From positions 62,001 through 126,000 of the forward strand of contig JAHAYX010000054.1 of the NCBI GenBank assembly GCA_018384365.1: a stretch of 64,000 bases of DNA, read 5' to 3'. Numbering within the stretch: the stretch's first letter is position 1; each line of letters begins with the position of its first letter. Of the stretch, positions 1 to 7,878 are shown piece after piece. The stretch is from Clostridiaceae bacterium (GTDB lineage: Bacteria; Bacillota; Clostridia; Oscillospirales; QAMX01). The notes under the pieces were generated by a model, which saw only the letters and a program-made list of their open reading frames with translations, had not been told where the DNA came from and made no database searches. The position numbers and the translations under genes are program-made.

Positions 1-761
1 GCAACGACCTGTTTTTCCCGGCCATAGGCACGGACGGTCTGGATTCCGCTGATGGTTTCTTCGATGTGGCTATTCATAACGCCGAGATAAGCCTGCTGCT
101 CCCGGAAAAGCTTGCCGGTACGTTTGGTTACGGTGCGCGTCAGCAGATAAATCAATGGAACGGTGACAAACACGGCGAGGGAGAGCAGCGGACTGAGCGC
201 CAGCATGGCGGAGAGCGTGCCGATGATGGTCAGCACACCGGAAATCAGCTGCGTGGCCGACTGCGCAACGGTGCCGGAGATGGTATCCATATCGTTGGTC
301 AGACGGCTCATGATGTCGCCGGATTCATATGTATCGAAGAATTTCAGCGAGAGCTTCTGGAGTTTTGCAAAGAGTTCGGTACGCAGGCGGTTGACAAAGC
401 GCTGGGAAACGCCGGCCATGATAAAGCCCTGCATGAAAATCAGGATCAGATCGGTGACATAAACCGCCGCAAGGATCACCAGCAGCTTTGTGAGAAGCGG
501 GAAGTCCGTCGTGCCTGGCACGAGGCCCATGGAGTCCACGACCCGGCCGACGATCATGGGAATCAGAACGCCAAGACCTGCCGTACAGGCTGAGATGACA
601 ATGATGAGGAAAAGATACCACTTCAGATTTCCCATGTAGTCCCACAGCATCCGAACGGTGCCGCGGAAATCCTTGGCCTTCTGTACGGGCATCCCGCGGC
701 GTCCGCGTCCTCCGCGCATGCCGCCGATGGAAGCGCGGGCATCCGAATTATATTTATCCAT
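1..761 (-). CDS. ABC exporter half-transporter (permease + ATPase), partial
   Basis: Start of a type-I ABC exporter subunit; the reading frame is still open at the window edge, so the nucleotide-binding domain is missing. The N-terminus (about 30 residues, rich in Gly and Arg) is cytoplasmic; at least four membrane helices of the transmembrane domain follow, with the coupling-helix region that contains FDTYESGDIMSRLTND. The ATG at 761 overlaps the stop of the upstream exporter gene by 8 bases, so the two are translationally coupled. Because the upstream subunit has a degenerate ATP site, this one should supply the catalytically competent site of a heterodimer. Substrate unknown; multidrug or lipid export is usual for the family. 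Confidence 0.93.
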   Translation of the reverse strand, partial: MDKYNSDARASIGGMRGGRGRRGMPVQKAKDFRGTVRMLWDYMGNLKWYLFLIIVISACTAGLGVLIPMIVGRVVDSMGLVPGTTDFPLLTKLLVILAAVYVTDLILIFMQGFIMAGVSQRFVNRLRTELFAKLQKLSLKFFDTYESGDIMSRLTNDMDTISGTVAQSATQLISGVLTIIGTLSAMLALSPLLSLAVFVTVPLIYLLTRTVTKRTGKLFREQQAYLGVMNSHIEETISGIQTVRAYGREKQVV

Positions 762-2514
762 TTGCCATCGCCTCCTGTCCCAAAACCGCAGTTTCGGCAA
801 GCGCTTCCTTGCCGTACTGGGACTGATAAATATCGCGGTACACCTGACAGGACGCCAGAAGCTCCTGATGGGTGCCGACGCCGGCTGCACAGCCGTCATC
901 CAGGACAACGATGCGGTCGCAATCGATAATGGAGCTGATTTTCTGGGAAACAATCAAAAGTCCGCGCTCGTGTGCCTCTTCTGCCAGGCTTTGGCGGATA
1001 GAGGCCTCTGTCAGCGCGTCCACCGCGCTCAGACAGTCGTCCAGAATGAGAATGCGCGGCTTTTTGATCAGTGCACGCGCGATGGCGATGCGCTGGCGCT
1101 GTCCGCCGGACAGGTTCACGCCGCTGTGACCAATCAGGGTGTCATAACCCTCTACAAACCCTTCGATAAAGTCGTGCGCACAGGCGGCGCGTGCCGCCGC
1201 TTCGACTTCCTCGCGGGTTGCATCCTCTTTGCCCCAGAGGAGGTTCTCCAAAATCGTGCCGGTGAAGAGCATCACGCGCTGCGGCACGACGGCAAGCGAA
1301 TTGCGGACCTCGTGCGGGTCGGACTTGGTTGCGTCAACGCCGAAAATCTCAATTTTGCCCTCCGTAGGCTGGTAAAACTGGAGGATCAGAGAGATCAGCG
1401 TGGTTTTGCCGGAACCGGTGGAACCGATAATCCCGACTTTTTCGCCGACATTGCAGGAAAAACTGATGTCACGCAGCGCCGGCTTTTTTCCCCGGTAGGA
1501 GAAGGTGACGTGGTCAAACCGGATGCCCTGGGTGTAATCGAGCTTCTCCGGATTTTCGGGAATATGCTGCAGATCGTCGGAATCCAGCACTTCGCTGATA
1601 CGGGCGCAGGAGGCCTTTGCACGGACAATCCGGTTGAAAATCATGGAGAACATATTGAGCGATTGCAGGATCTGTGTCATGTAGGTATAAAACGCAATGA
1701 TTTCGCCGGCCTGCATCACGCCGTTGTTCACCTTGATGCCGCCGCGCCAGAAGATCATGACAATGCCGAAGTAAATGATCAGCGTTACGGTGGGGTTAAA
1801 GATGGACATCACGCGGGAGGCTGTGATACTGGTGCGTTTCAGATCCTCATTGGGGCCGGAAAAACGGTGAACCTCGTAACGAAAGCGGTTGAACGCCTTG
1901 ACAACACGCACGCCGGAAAGATATTCACGCATGACCGTGTTTACGCGGTCGAGCGCGTTCTGCACTTTCGCATACAGCGGAAAACCGATTTTCAGATTGA
2001 GGAAGATGACGCCGAAAATGATGGGAACCAGGATGAGCGGGATGAAACCCAGTGACGGGTTCAGGCGGAACGACATGATAATGCCGCCGATGCACAAAAT
2101 CGGCGCTTTGATAAAGACGCGCATCATGCCGTGCGACAGGTTCTGCAGCTGTGTGATGTCGTTCGTCATACGAGTCATGAGCGTGCCGGGGCCGAAACGG
2201 TCCAGTTCGTCCGGAGAGAGCTCCTGAATTTTCCGATACAGGTCGCGGCGCATCAGAAAACCGGCGCGCTCAGAACCTTTACTGGAGAAAATGTTTCGTC
2301 CCGCTGCCGCAAACGCCGTAATCGCAACGATGCCGAGCATAATGGCGGCGGTTTTGAGAATATAGGCCAGGTCGTTGTTCTTGACGCCGACGTCAACGAT
2401 ATCGGCCAGAAGCGAGGGCTGCAAAAGATCGGCGAGCGATTCAATTGCAATGCAGGTTACCGACAGAAATAAGAGCGGCCAGACCTGCTTCAGATATTTC
2501 CAGAATACTTTCAA
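754..2514 (-). CDS. ABC exporter half-transporter with degenerate ATP site
   Basis: 586-residue ABC exporter subunit: six predicted membrane helices in about residues 15-300, then an ATPase domain. Walker A is GSTGSGKTT (about residue 365) and the signature is LSGGQRQ. The Walker B end reads ILDDCLSAVD, with Asp where the catalytic Glu normally stands, and the H-loop reads VSQKISS, with Gln instead of His. These two changes are the hallmark of the non-catalytic half of heterodimeric exporters (TM287/288, BmrCD type). It is first in a minus-strand pair with the subunit starting at 761. Exported substrate cannot be read from sequence. Confidence 0.95.
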   Translation of the reverse strand: MKVFWKYLKQVWPLLFLSVTCIAIESLADLLQPSLLADIVDVGVKNNDLAYILKTAAIMLGIVAITAFAAAGRNIFSSKGSERAGFLMRRDLYRKIQELSPDELDRFGPGTLMTRMTNDITQLQNLSHGMMRVFIKAPILCIGGIIMSFRLNPSLGFIPLILVPIIFGVIFLNLKIGFPLYAKVQNALDRVNTVMREYLSGVRVVKAFNRFRYEVHRFSGPNEDLKRTSITASRVMSIFNPTVTLIIYFGIVMIFWRGGIKVNNGVMQAGEIIAFYTYMTQILQSLNMFSMIFNRIVRAKASCARISEVLDSDDLQHIPENPEKLDYTQGIRFDHVTFSYRGKKPALRDISFSCNVGEKVGIIGSTGSGKTTLISLILQFYQPTEGKIEIFGVDATKSDPHEVRNSLAVVPQRVMLFTGTILENLLWGKEDATREEVEAAARAACAHDFIEGFVEGYDTLIGHSGVNLSGGQRQRIAIARALIKKPRILILDDCLSAVDALTEASIRQSLAEEAHERGLLIVSQKISSIIDCDRIVVLDDGCAAGVGTHQELLASCQVYRDIYQSQYGKEALAETAVLGQEAMANG

Positions 2515-2526
2515 ATAAATACCACC

Positions 2527-2826
2527 TTACAACGAGAGTAAGGAGACATAACGCCATACCAGGATCGCGGCAAGAATCAGCTGAAGAACGAGAATCAGCG
2601 GCACGCCGATTGTAAATTTCAGATGGCGCGTTTTATGCCGGAAGAGATACATCGCGGCAAGACCACCCAAAGAACCGCCGACGGCACAGAAAAACAACAA
2701 AGTGGCCTCCGGCACACGGCTGCCGCCCTGACGAGCCAGCTTTTTGTCCGCAAACATGATGAGAAAGGTGCAGAGATTCACCAAAACGAGGTAAATGAGA
2801 AGAAACGAAGAAAATGTCAGTTCCAC
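2527..2826 (-). CDS. DUF1294 family small membrane protein
   Basis: 99-residue integral membrane protein of the DUF1294 type. It has an N-terminal helix (SFLLIYLVLVNLCTFLIMF), the family motif DKKLARQGGSRVPE, a Gly-rich second segment (CAVGGSLGGLAAMYLFRHKTRH) and two C-terminal helices. The function of the family is unknown. It sits 12 bases upstream of the ABC exporter pair and 2 bases downstream of the HD-domain gene on the same strand, so all four probably share a transcript. Confidence 0.85.
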   Translation of the reverse strand: MELTFSSFLLIYLVLVNLCTFLIMFADKKLARQGGSRVPEATLLFFCAVGGSLGGLAAMYLFRHKTRHLKFTIGVPLILVLQLILAAILVWRYVSLLSL

Positions 2827-2828
2827 AG

Positions 2829-3398
2829 TTACTCCTCATTGCCGCCAAGGCCCAAAGCCTCGGCCTCCGTCTGCATACCCTGTATGCAAAGCTCGGCCAC
2901 TTCGGCAATATCCATGTTCAGCATTTCACAGCCCTGCAGAATAACCGTACGGCTGCATTTGGCTGCAAAGCGCTTGTCCTTGAATTTCTTCATCAGGCTT
3001 TTGACATTCAAACTGGTGATACCTGCCGGTCGCATCAGAGAAGCAGCCAGAATGATACCGGTCAGTTCATCGACGGTAAACAGGCTTTTCTCCATGTCGG
3101 AAATGGGTTCCACATCCGTGCACAGCCCATATCCGTGAGACTGAATAGCGCGGATATCGGCGCTGTCCACGCCTTCCGGTTCCAGAAGTTCCTCCACGTG
3201 CAGACAGTGTTCCTCCGGAAATTTTTCGTAATCCACGTCATGCAGATAGCCGACAGCGCGCCAATGTTCCGCATCTGCGTCGAAGTGCGCGGCCATGGCG
3301 CCCATTGCGGCGCTGACTGCAAGCGCATGCTGGAAGAGATGCTCTTCTGTCACGTGCTTTTGAAGAATTTCCGCTGCTTTGTTCAATGTGAGTGTCAT
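2829..3398 (-). CDS. HD-domain protein (putative phosphohydrolase)
   Basis: 189 residues from the ATG at 3398, chosen because GGAGG lies 5 bases upstream; an in-frame ATG at 3419 has no such site. The protein carries HD-superfamily features: an early His in a helix (LFQHALAVSAAM), the metal-binding pair in GYLHDVDYEKFPEEH, and a later His in IQSHGYG. HD proteins of this size hydrolyse nucleotides or other phosphate esters with a divalent metal. It lacks the extra domains of RelA/SpoT or GGDEF partners. Its position at the head of the DUF1294/ABC exporter cluster gives no clear hint of substrate. Confidence 0.8.
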   Translation of the reverse strand: MTLTLNKAAEILQKHVTEEHLFQHALAVSAAMGAMAAHFDADAEHWRAVGYLHDVDYEKFPEEHCLHVEELLEPEGVDSADIRAIQSHGYGLCTDVEPISDMEKSLFTVDELTGIILAASLMRPAGITSLNVKSLMKKFKDKRFAAKCSRTVILQGCEMLNMDIAEVAELCIQGMQTEAEALGLGGNEE

Positions 3399-3525
3399 AA
3401 ATGCCTCCGATGTTTGCAAAATCAGTCAAAAAGAAACCAAAAATGCATGGATTCTGGTGAAAATGTTATGACTCCCCAAATGGGTGAATATGGTTTTCCT
3501 GGGCTTGAAGCGTGAGCGCGGCGGA

Positions 3526-3579
3526 TCAGGATGTTCTCCATATCCGGTTTGGCTTTTTGTGGAGACGTGAGTGACGCAT
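3526..3579 (-). CDS. possible 17-residue basic leader peptide
   Basis: A short ORF (MRHSRLHKKPNRIWRTS) with a good ribosome binding site (AAAGGAG about 7 bases before the ATG at 3579). It lies between a promoter-like element at 3617-3645 and the HD-domain gene at 3398, that is, within a leader of roughly 210 bases. Six Arg/Lys and two His make it strongly basic. No relative is recognised. It could be a regulatory uORF, a small protein or chance. Confidence 0.25.
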   Translation of the reverse strand: MRHSRLHKKPNRIWRTS

Positions 3580-3616
3580 GGTTTTACTCCTTTCCATTCT
3601 TTTTCATTATAGTGTT

Positions 3617-3645
3617 ATTTTATCATGTTTCGGCGGGATTTACAA
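3617..3645 (-). promoter_or_regulatory. sigma-A type promoter for the HD-domain/ABC exporter cluster
   Basis: Read on the minus strand: TTGTAA (3640-3645), 17-base spacer, TAAAAT (3617-3622). A second TATAAT lies at 3606-3611. Transcription would start near 3610, leaving a leader of about 210 bases before 3398. The leader holds the 17-residue ORF and no obvious terminator hairpin. Confidence 0.5.
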
Positions 3646-3706
3646 GACTGACGGCAAACTGTATGTGATTCTTGGATATATTGCAAAGGCTGCGGGTGTG
3701 TGGGGC

Positions 3707-3735
3707 TTGCTGTTTTACCGGTTTCATGGTAGAAT
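3707..3735 (+). promoter_or_regulatory. sigma-A type promoter for the MalY-like gene
   Basis: TTGCTG (3707-3712), 17-base spacer, TAGAAT (3730-3735). It is 130 bases upstream of the aminotransferase start. The rest of the 3420-3850 intergenic stretch holds only this promoter, the divergent one and the short basic ORF. Confidence 0.55.
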
Positions 3736-3864
3736 GAAGCTGTGCCGCAGAAAAAAAGGAAATCCGGCCGGAAAACAATCGTACCGACGGGGAACTTCGT
3801 TTGCTGAGGCGAAAAAAAGCCGCCGCTTTCTGTCAATTCCGGTGGTTAAATGGTGGAGATGCAT

Positions 3865-5046
3865 ATGAAGGTTAATTTTGATGAGATCGTTGAACGCCAG
3901 GGAACATACAGTGCAAAATGGATGGGGATCAATGGCAGCAGTCTTGATTATCTGAATCCCGCTGTGAAACTTCCGTTCCAGGTGGCAGACATGGATTTTG
4001 CCTGTCCGGAACCGCTTGTCCAGGCTATGCACCGTGTGGCGGACCACCGTGTCTTTGGATACTCTGCGCGCACGCAGGAATATACCCAGGCTGTAATCAC
4101 CTGGTATCGCCGGCGCTATGGCCTGGAACTGAAGGGCGAATGGATCATCCCGTCCCATGGTTCCATGTCTGCGGTCAATGCGGCAATCAAAGCCTTTACA
4201 AACATTGGCGACGGTGTGATCATCTGCCGTCCGGTTTATGGCCATTTCACCGGATGCGTTGAGGAGGAGCTTTATCGCCGCGCAGTGGATGTCCATCTTG
4301 TCAATCAGGACGGCTATTATACGATGGACTGGGAGGCTTTTGAAGCCGCCTGTGCGCGTCCGGAAAATCGCGCATTCATTCTCTGCTCTCCGGCAAACCC
4401 GGTCGGCCGTGTCTGGACGCGGGAAGAACTTGCGCGCATGTGTGAGATTACGCGGCGCAACCATGTGCTGCTCATTTCGGACGAGGTGCACTGCGATCTT
4501 TTAACTGCCGGCGTCACCCATACACCGATTTTACAGGCAACGGATGACTGGAGCAATCTGATTCTGGTCACGGGCATCAATAAGACCTTTAATGTCGCAG
4601 GACTTGCCTGTGCAAACGCCGTGATTCCCGACGATAACCTGCGTGGAATTTTCAGCAAGGAATTTGGACATGGCTTGCTTTCGCCGTTTTCCATTGCCGC
4701 GCTCATTTCGGCATATACCGAATGTGATGAATGGCTGGAGCAGCTGCGTGCCTACATAGAGGGAAACTTTGACGCGGCAATTGCGTTTATCAAGGAACAT
4801 ATGCCGAAGGTGAAGGTGCATAAGCCGGAGGGAACCTATATCCTGTGGCTGGACTTCTCGGCGTATGGGCTGACGGGAGAGGAAATCCATCGCCGCATTT
4901 ACGACAAAGCCAATGTGCTTCTGCAGGACGGCATCGTCCATGATCCGGAACATGGCAGCCAGTTCCAGCGTATGTGCGTGCCGTGTGCACGCGCAGTGCT
5001 GTTGGAGGGCCTGCGCCGTATCGCAGAGCAGTTCCCGGAAGAATAA
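3865..5046 (+). CDS. MalY/PatB-type PLP C-S lyase (cystathionine beta-lyase like)
   Basis: 393-residue fold-type-I PLP enzyme. The N-terminal pattern (ERQGTYSAKWMG, then PFQVADMDFACPEPL) is typical of the MalY/PatB branch rather than general aminotransferases. SPANPVGRVW and SDEVHCDL carry the PLP-contacting Asn and Asp; the Schiff-base lysine is K240 in GINKTFNVAGL. These enzymes cleave the C-S bond of cystathionine or cysteine to pyruvate and ammonia plus the thiol. Start at 3865: GGTGGAG precedes it by about 8 bases, whereas the in-frame ATG at 3850 lacks a site. It stands alone behind its own promoter. Confidence 0.9.
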   Translation: MKVNFDEIVERQGTYSAKWMGINGSSLDYLNPAVKLPFQVADMDFACPEPLVQAMHRVADHRVFGYSARTQEYTQAVITWYRRRYGLELKGEWIIPSHGSMSAVNAAIKAFTNIGDGVIICRPVYGHFTGCVEEELYRRAVDVHLVNQDGYYTMDWEAFEAACARPENRAFILCSPANPVGRVWTREELARMCEITRRNHVLLISDEVHCDLLTAGVTHTPILQATDDWSNLILVTGINKTFNVAGLACANAVIPDDNLRGIFSKEFGHGLLSPFSIAALISAYTECDEWLEQLRAYIEGNFDAAIAFIKEHMPKVKVHKPEGTYILWLDFSAYGLTGEEIHRRIYDKANVLLQDGIVHDPEHGSQFQRMCVPCARAVLLEGLRRIAEQFPEE

Positions 5047-5291
5047 CGTGTAAAAAATGCCCGGCTGTATAAGGTGGGCGTATTCAGCAGTTATGAAAAG
5101 ATGACCGAAGAATTTCAGCGCTTCCTCGCGTGTTTCCTGTACAGAGGTGTATGGAGATCGAGACAAAAATCCCCGTTTTCTGCTTGATAGCGTGTACGCA
5201 ACCCAGGGGTTACATTTTGCAACCGGGCGTATGTGGTGTGTTTTGCATAAATTGTGTAGAATTCAGAAAAACATGAAGGGGGATCACACCA

Positions 5292-5732
5292 ATGACTTGC
5301 GGTGAAAAGATTACGATGATCAGAAAAGAAAACAACCTTACGCAGGAGCAATTTGCCGAGATGATGAACGTATCAAGACAATCCGTTTCAAAGTGGGAAC
5401 TTGGCACAGCTTACCCGGATACTGAAAAACTGATTCGAATCAGCAAGTTGTTTTCCTGTTCCCTCGATTACTTGCTAAAGGATGAGATTGAGAAAAAAGA
5501 CTTGATTCTGGAACAGGAAAGCGATCAGAGAAGAAAAGATTATTTCTTGGGGGTCTTCTTTACATACCTGTCGTTTGCTCCGATTTTTGGATGGATATTG
5601 GGCCTATATGGGATTTATCATCAGAAGAAGACAATCAATAATCGGAAAATGATGATTCTGAGCATTGTGGGAACCGGTATTTCCCTGGCATTAACCGCAG
5701 GAATGATAATAGGCGTTGTTTTGGGATTATAG
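5292..5732 (+). CDS. XRE-family regulator with C-terminal membrane segments
   Basis: 146 residues. Residues 4-60 form a Cro/C1-type helix-turn-helix (TQEQFAEMMNVSRQSVSKWE is the DNA-reading part). A short charged linker follows, then two hydrophobic stretches (about 84-106 and 120-145), so the repressor is probably tethered to the membrane. AAGGGGG precedes the ATG. Eight bases separate it from the GH5 gene, so the pair is one transcript and the regulator probably controls it. The gene is AT-richer than its neighbours (38-47% GC on lines counted). Confidence 0.88.
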   Translation: MTCGEKITMIRKENNLTQEQFAEMMNVSRQSVSKWELGTAYPDTEKLIRISKLFSCSLDYLLKDEIEKKDLILEQESDQRRKDYFLGVFFTYLSFAPIFGWILGLYGIYHQKKTINNRKMMILSIVGTGISLALTAGMIIGVVLGL

Positions 5733-5740
5733 GAGGAGCT

Positions 5741-6796
5741 GTGAAAAAGAAGAAAAGAAAAATCGTGATAGTGCTCATGGCAATCCTTCTGCTTCCGGTC
5801 ATCTTTTTCGCTTTGTTACTGTTGTTTGGGGACGGGAAGCTTGTTCTGCCAGTTGAGAAAAAAGAAATCTTTGAACCGTCAAGCCGTGATGTACCCTATG
5901 CAGAAAAGCTGATGGTAAAGGAGGGCATGATTGTTAACGAACAGGGGAAGCAGGTGGTTTTACAGGGACTCATGGTGCCGGAAGCTAGGAAACTCGATCA
6001 GGAAGGGAAGTTCCATCAGGCATATTTTCAGGAAGTGTTTGCCTGCGGCGGGAACGTGATTCGTATTCCTGTACATCCGGAGGAGTGGGCACAGGATGAA
6101 TACTATCTCTGGAGATACCTGGATCCGATCGTGACATGGGCAGTGGAAAGCAATCAATATGTGATTCTGGATTTACATTTTATCGGAAACATGGAAACCG
6201 GAGCCGGCGATGAAATGTATAAAGGCAAAACGGAGCCGAAAGCCTTTTCTGCGGCGTTTTGGAAACTGGTAGCCGGGTATTTCAAGAACGTGCCCAATGT
6301 GATTTTTGAGATTTACAATGAGCCGGCCTCTATTGACGGGAAAACATGGGGTCAAAATGCACAGCTCTTGGTAGACACGATAAGAAATACGGGAGCAAAG
6401 CAGATCATCCTGGTCAGCGGAACAGATTATGCGTATGATTTGTCCTGGTGGGCGAAAAACCCGCTGGCGGAGGAAAATATCGCGTATACAGCGCATATTT
6501 TTCCAAACAGAGGACAGGGCCTGAAGATGTTGGATGAAATTTCGGATACACTGCCGGTTTTTGTAACGGAATGGGGATATATTGCAAAAGGGGAGCCGGT
6601 CGGACAACCGTATTTATTGGGTGACCGCGAGCAGTATGCCGTCCCGATGCTTCAGCTGATGGAACAGAAAGGAATCAGCTGGGCTGCGTGTTGGTATGAT
6701 GACAACTGGGAGCCGCCGATGTTTTTGAAAGACAGCAAGGAAAAAACGGAATGGGGTGAATTGATTTTCTCCTATTTAGCGGACAGATCCGATTAA
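5741..6796 (+). CDS. membrane-anchored GH5 glycoside hydrolase (cellulase-like)
   Basis: 351 residues from a GTG start that has GGAGG 5 bases upstream. A Lys-rich N-terminus and one hydrophobic helix (about residues 7-30, no lipobox) anchor it facing outside. The rest is a GH5 (clan A) barrel: the acid/base Glu is E194 in IYNEPAS and the nucleophile is E277 in VTEWGY; the segment VILDLHF and the His in YTAHIFP are further active-site elements. Probable substrate is a beta-1,4-glucan or mannan. No carbohydrate-binding module or transporter is encoded nearby. It is co-transcribed with the membrane-bound XRE regulator in a GC-poorer patch, which suggests horizontal gain. Confidence 0.88.
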   Translation: MKKKKRKIVIVLMAILLLPVIFFALLLLFGDGKLVLPVEKKEIFEPSSRDVPYAEKLMVKEGMIVNEQGKQVVLQGLMVPEARKLDQEGKFHQAYFQEVFACGGNVIRIPVHPEEWAQDEYYLWRYLDPIVTWAVESNQYVILDLHFIGNMETGAGDEMYKGKTEPKAFSAAFWKLVAGYFKNVPNVIFEIYNEPASIDGKTWGQNAQLLVDTIRNTGAKQIILVSGTDYAYDLSWWAKNPLAEENIAYTAHIFPNRGQGLKMLDEISDTLPVFVTEWGYIAKGEPVGQPYLLGDREQYAVPMLQLMEQKGISWAACWYDDNWEPPMFLKDSKEKTEWGELIFSYLADRSD

Positions 6797-6830
6797 CGCA
6801 GATTCGTCATTTCTGCGCAAATAACGTAGC

Positions 6831-6871
6831 AAAACCCTCCGCGTGGTCGAAACCATGCGGAGGGTTTTCTG
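6831..6871. terminator. bidirectional intrinsic terminator
   Basis: Perfect 12-base arms AAAACCCTCCGC / GCGGAGGGTTTT around a 14-base loop. T-runs on both strands let it end the GH5 gene and the convergent dehydrogenase operon. Confidence 0.85.
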
Positions 6872-6909
6872 GACCTTGCCCAAGGGCAGGGGCTTTTGCA
6901 ATTCTGCAC

Positions 6910-7869
6910 TTATTTATTTACGACATTCACGGGATTTCCATTGAGGAATGCACGGAGGTTGTCCACAGCAATGTTCATCAAACGTTCGCGGCTTTCTTTC
7001 GGCGCCCAGGAAATGTGCGGTGTAATCAGGCAGTTTTTCGCGGAAAGCAGGGGGTTGCTGCCGCGAATCGGCTCAGTGGAAACGACATCCACGGCTGCCG
7101 CCGCGACTTTGCCGCTGTTCAGCGCGTCTGCAAGGTCTTGCTCGACGATGAGCGGTCCTCGGGAGTTGTTGAGGATGATTACGCCGTCGCGCATTTTCGC
7201 GATGGTATCGCGGTTAATGATGCCTTCCGTATCCGGGAAGAGCGGGCAGTGCAGCGCGATGACGTCGCTTTCACGGAAGAGCTCGTCGCGCTCCACATAG
7301 CGGCAGTTTTCATTCTCCAGCGCAGGATTCTGGAAGGTGTCATTCGCTAAAACCTTCATGCCGAAAGCTTGTGCCAGACGTCCGGTGGACTGGCCGATGC
7401 GGCCATAGCCAATAATGCCCATGGTTTTTCCGGCCAGCTCGATGAGCGGGTAATCCCAGAAGCACCAGTCCTGATTGTGCTCCCAGCGGCCCTCATGGAC
7501 AGCGTCGGAATGATGCTGTACGTGATGACAGATCTCGAGAAGCATGGCAAAGGCAAACTGCGCAACGCTGTCCGTGCCATAGGTCGGGATATTGGTCACG
7601 GCAACGCCGTGTTCCTTCGCGGCGGCAACATCCACAACGTTATAGCCGGTTGCCAGCACGCCGACATACTTCATGTTCGGGCACGCTTCCAGTGTGGCGC
7701 GTGTGATGGGGGTCTTATTGGTAATGATAATCTCCGCATCGCCGATGCGGGAGAGAATCTGATCTGCTGGTGTACGGTCATAGCAGGTAAATTCGCCGAG
7801 CGCCTCAAAACCGCCCCAGGAGAGATCGCCGGGGTTCTCGGTATACCCGTCCAGTACGACTATTTTCAT
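6910..7869 (-). CDS. D-2-hydroxyacid dehydrogenase (glycerate/hydroxypyruvate type)
   Basis: 319 residues, complete. The Rossmann motif GIIGYGRIGQSTG binds NAD(P)H. The catalytic trio is visible: Arg in NNSRGPLI, Glu in VVSTEPI and His in TPHISWAPKE. Family members reduce hydroxypyruvate, glyoxylate or other 2-oxoacids. It is the last gene of a five-gene minus-strand operon (gap 9 bases) behind a carboligase-like enzyme and a hydroxypyruvate-isomerase-like barrel. By analogy with the E. coli gcl-hyi-glxR set, reduction of a C3 product to glycerate is plausible, though GlxR belongs to a different family. GGAGG precedes the ATG. Confidence 0.9.
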   Translation of the reverse strand: MKIVVLDGYTENPGDLSWGGFEALGEFTCYDRTPADQILSRIGDAEIIITNKTPITRATLEACPNMKYVGVLATGYNVVDVAAAKEHGVAVTNIPTYGTDSVAQFAFAMLLEICHHVQHHSDAVHEGRWEHNQDWCFWDYPLIELAGKTMGIIGYGRIGQSTGRLAQAFGMKVLANDTFQNPALENENCRYVERDELFRESDVIALHCPLFPDTEGIINRDTIAKMRDGVIILNNSRGPLIVEQDLADALNSGKVAAAAVDVVSTEPIRGSNPLLSAKNCLITPHISWAPKESRERLMNIAVDNLRAFLNGNPVNVVNK

Positions 7870-7878
7870 AAACCCTCC

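Noticed and set aside
658..2055. 465-codon plus-strand open frame opposite the ABC exporter genes
   Set aside because: It crosses two real genes and shows no domain or ribosome site.
3724..4491. 255-codon minus-strand frame opposite the MalY-like gene
   Set aside because: It is a shadow of the aminotransferase; no start site or motif.
5047..5291. Possible gene remnant after the MalY-like gene (frame reading SSYEKMTEEFQRFLACFLYRG)
   Set aside because: The frame is short, has no start signal and matches nothing I recognise. The 245 bases are left as intergenic.
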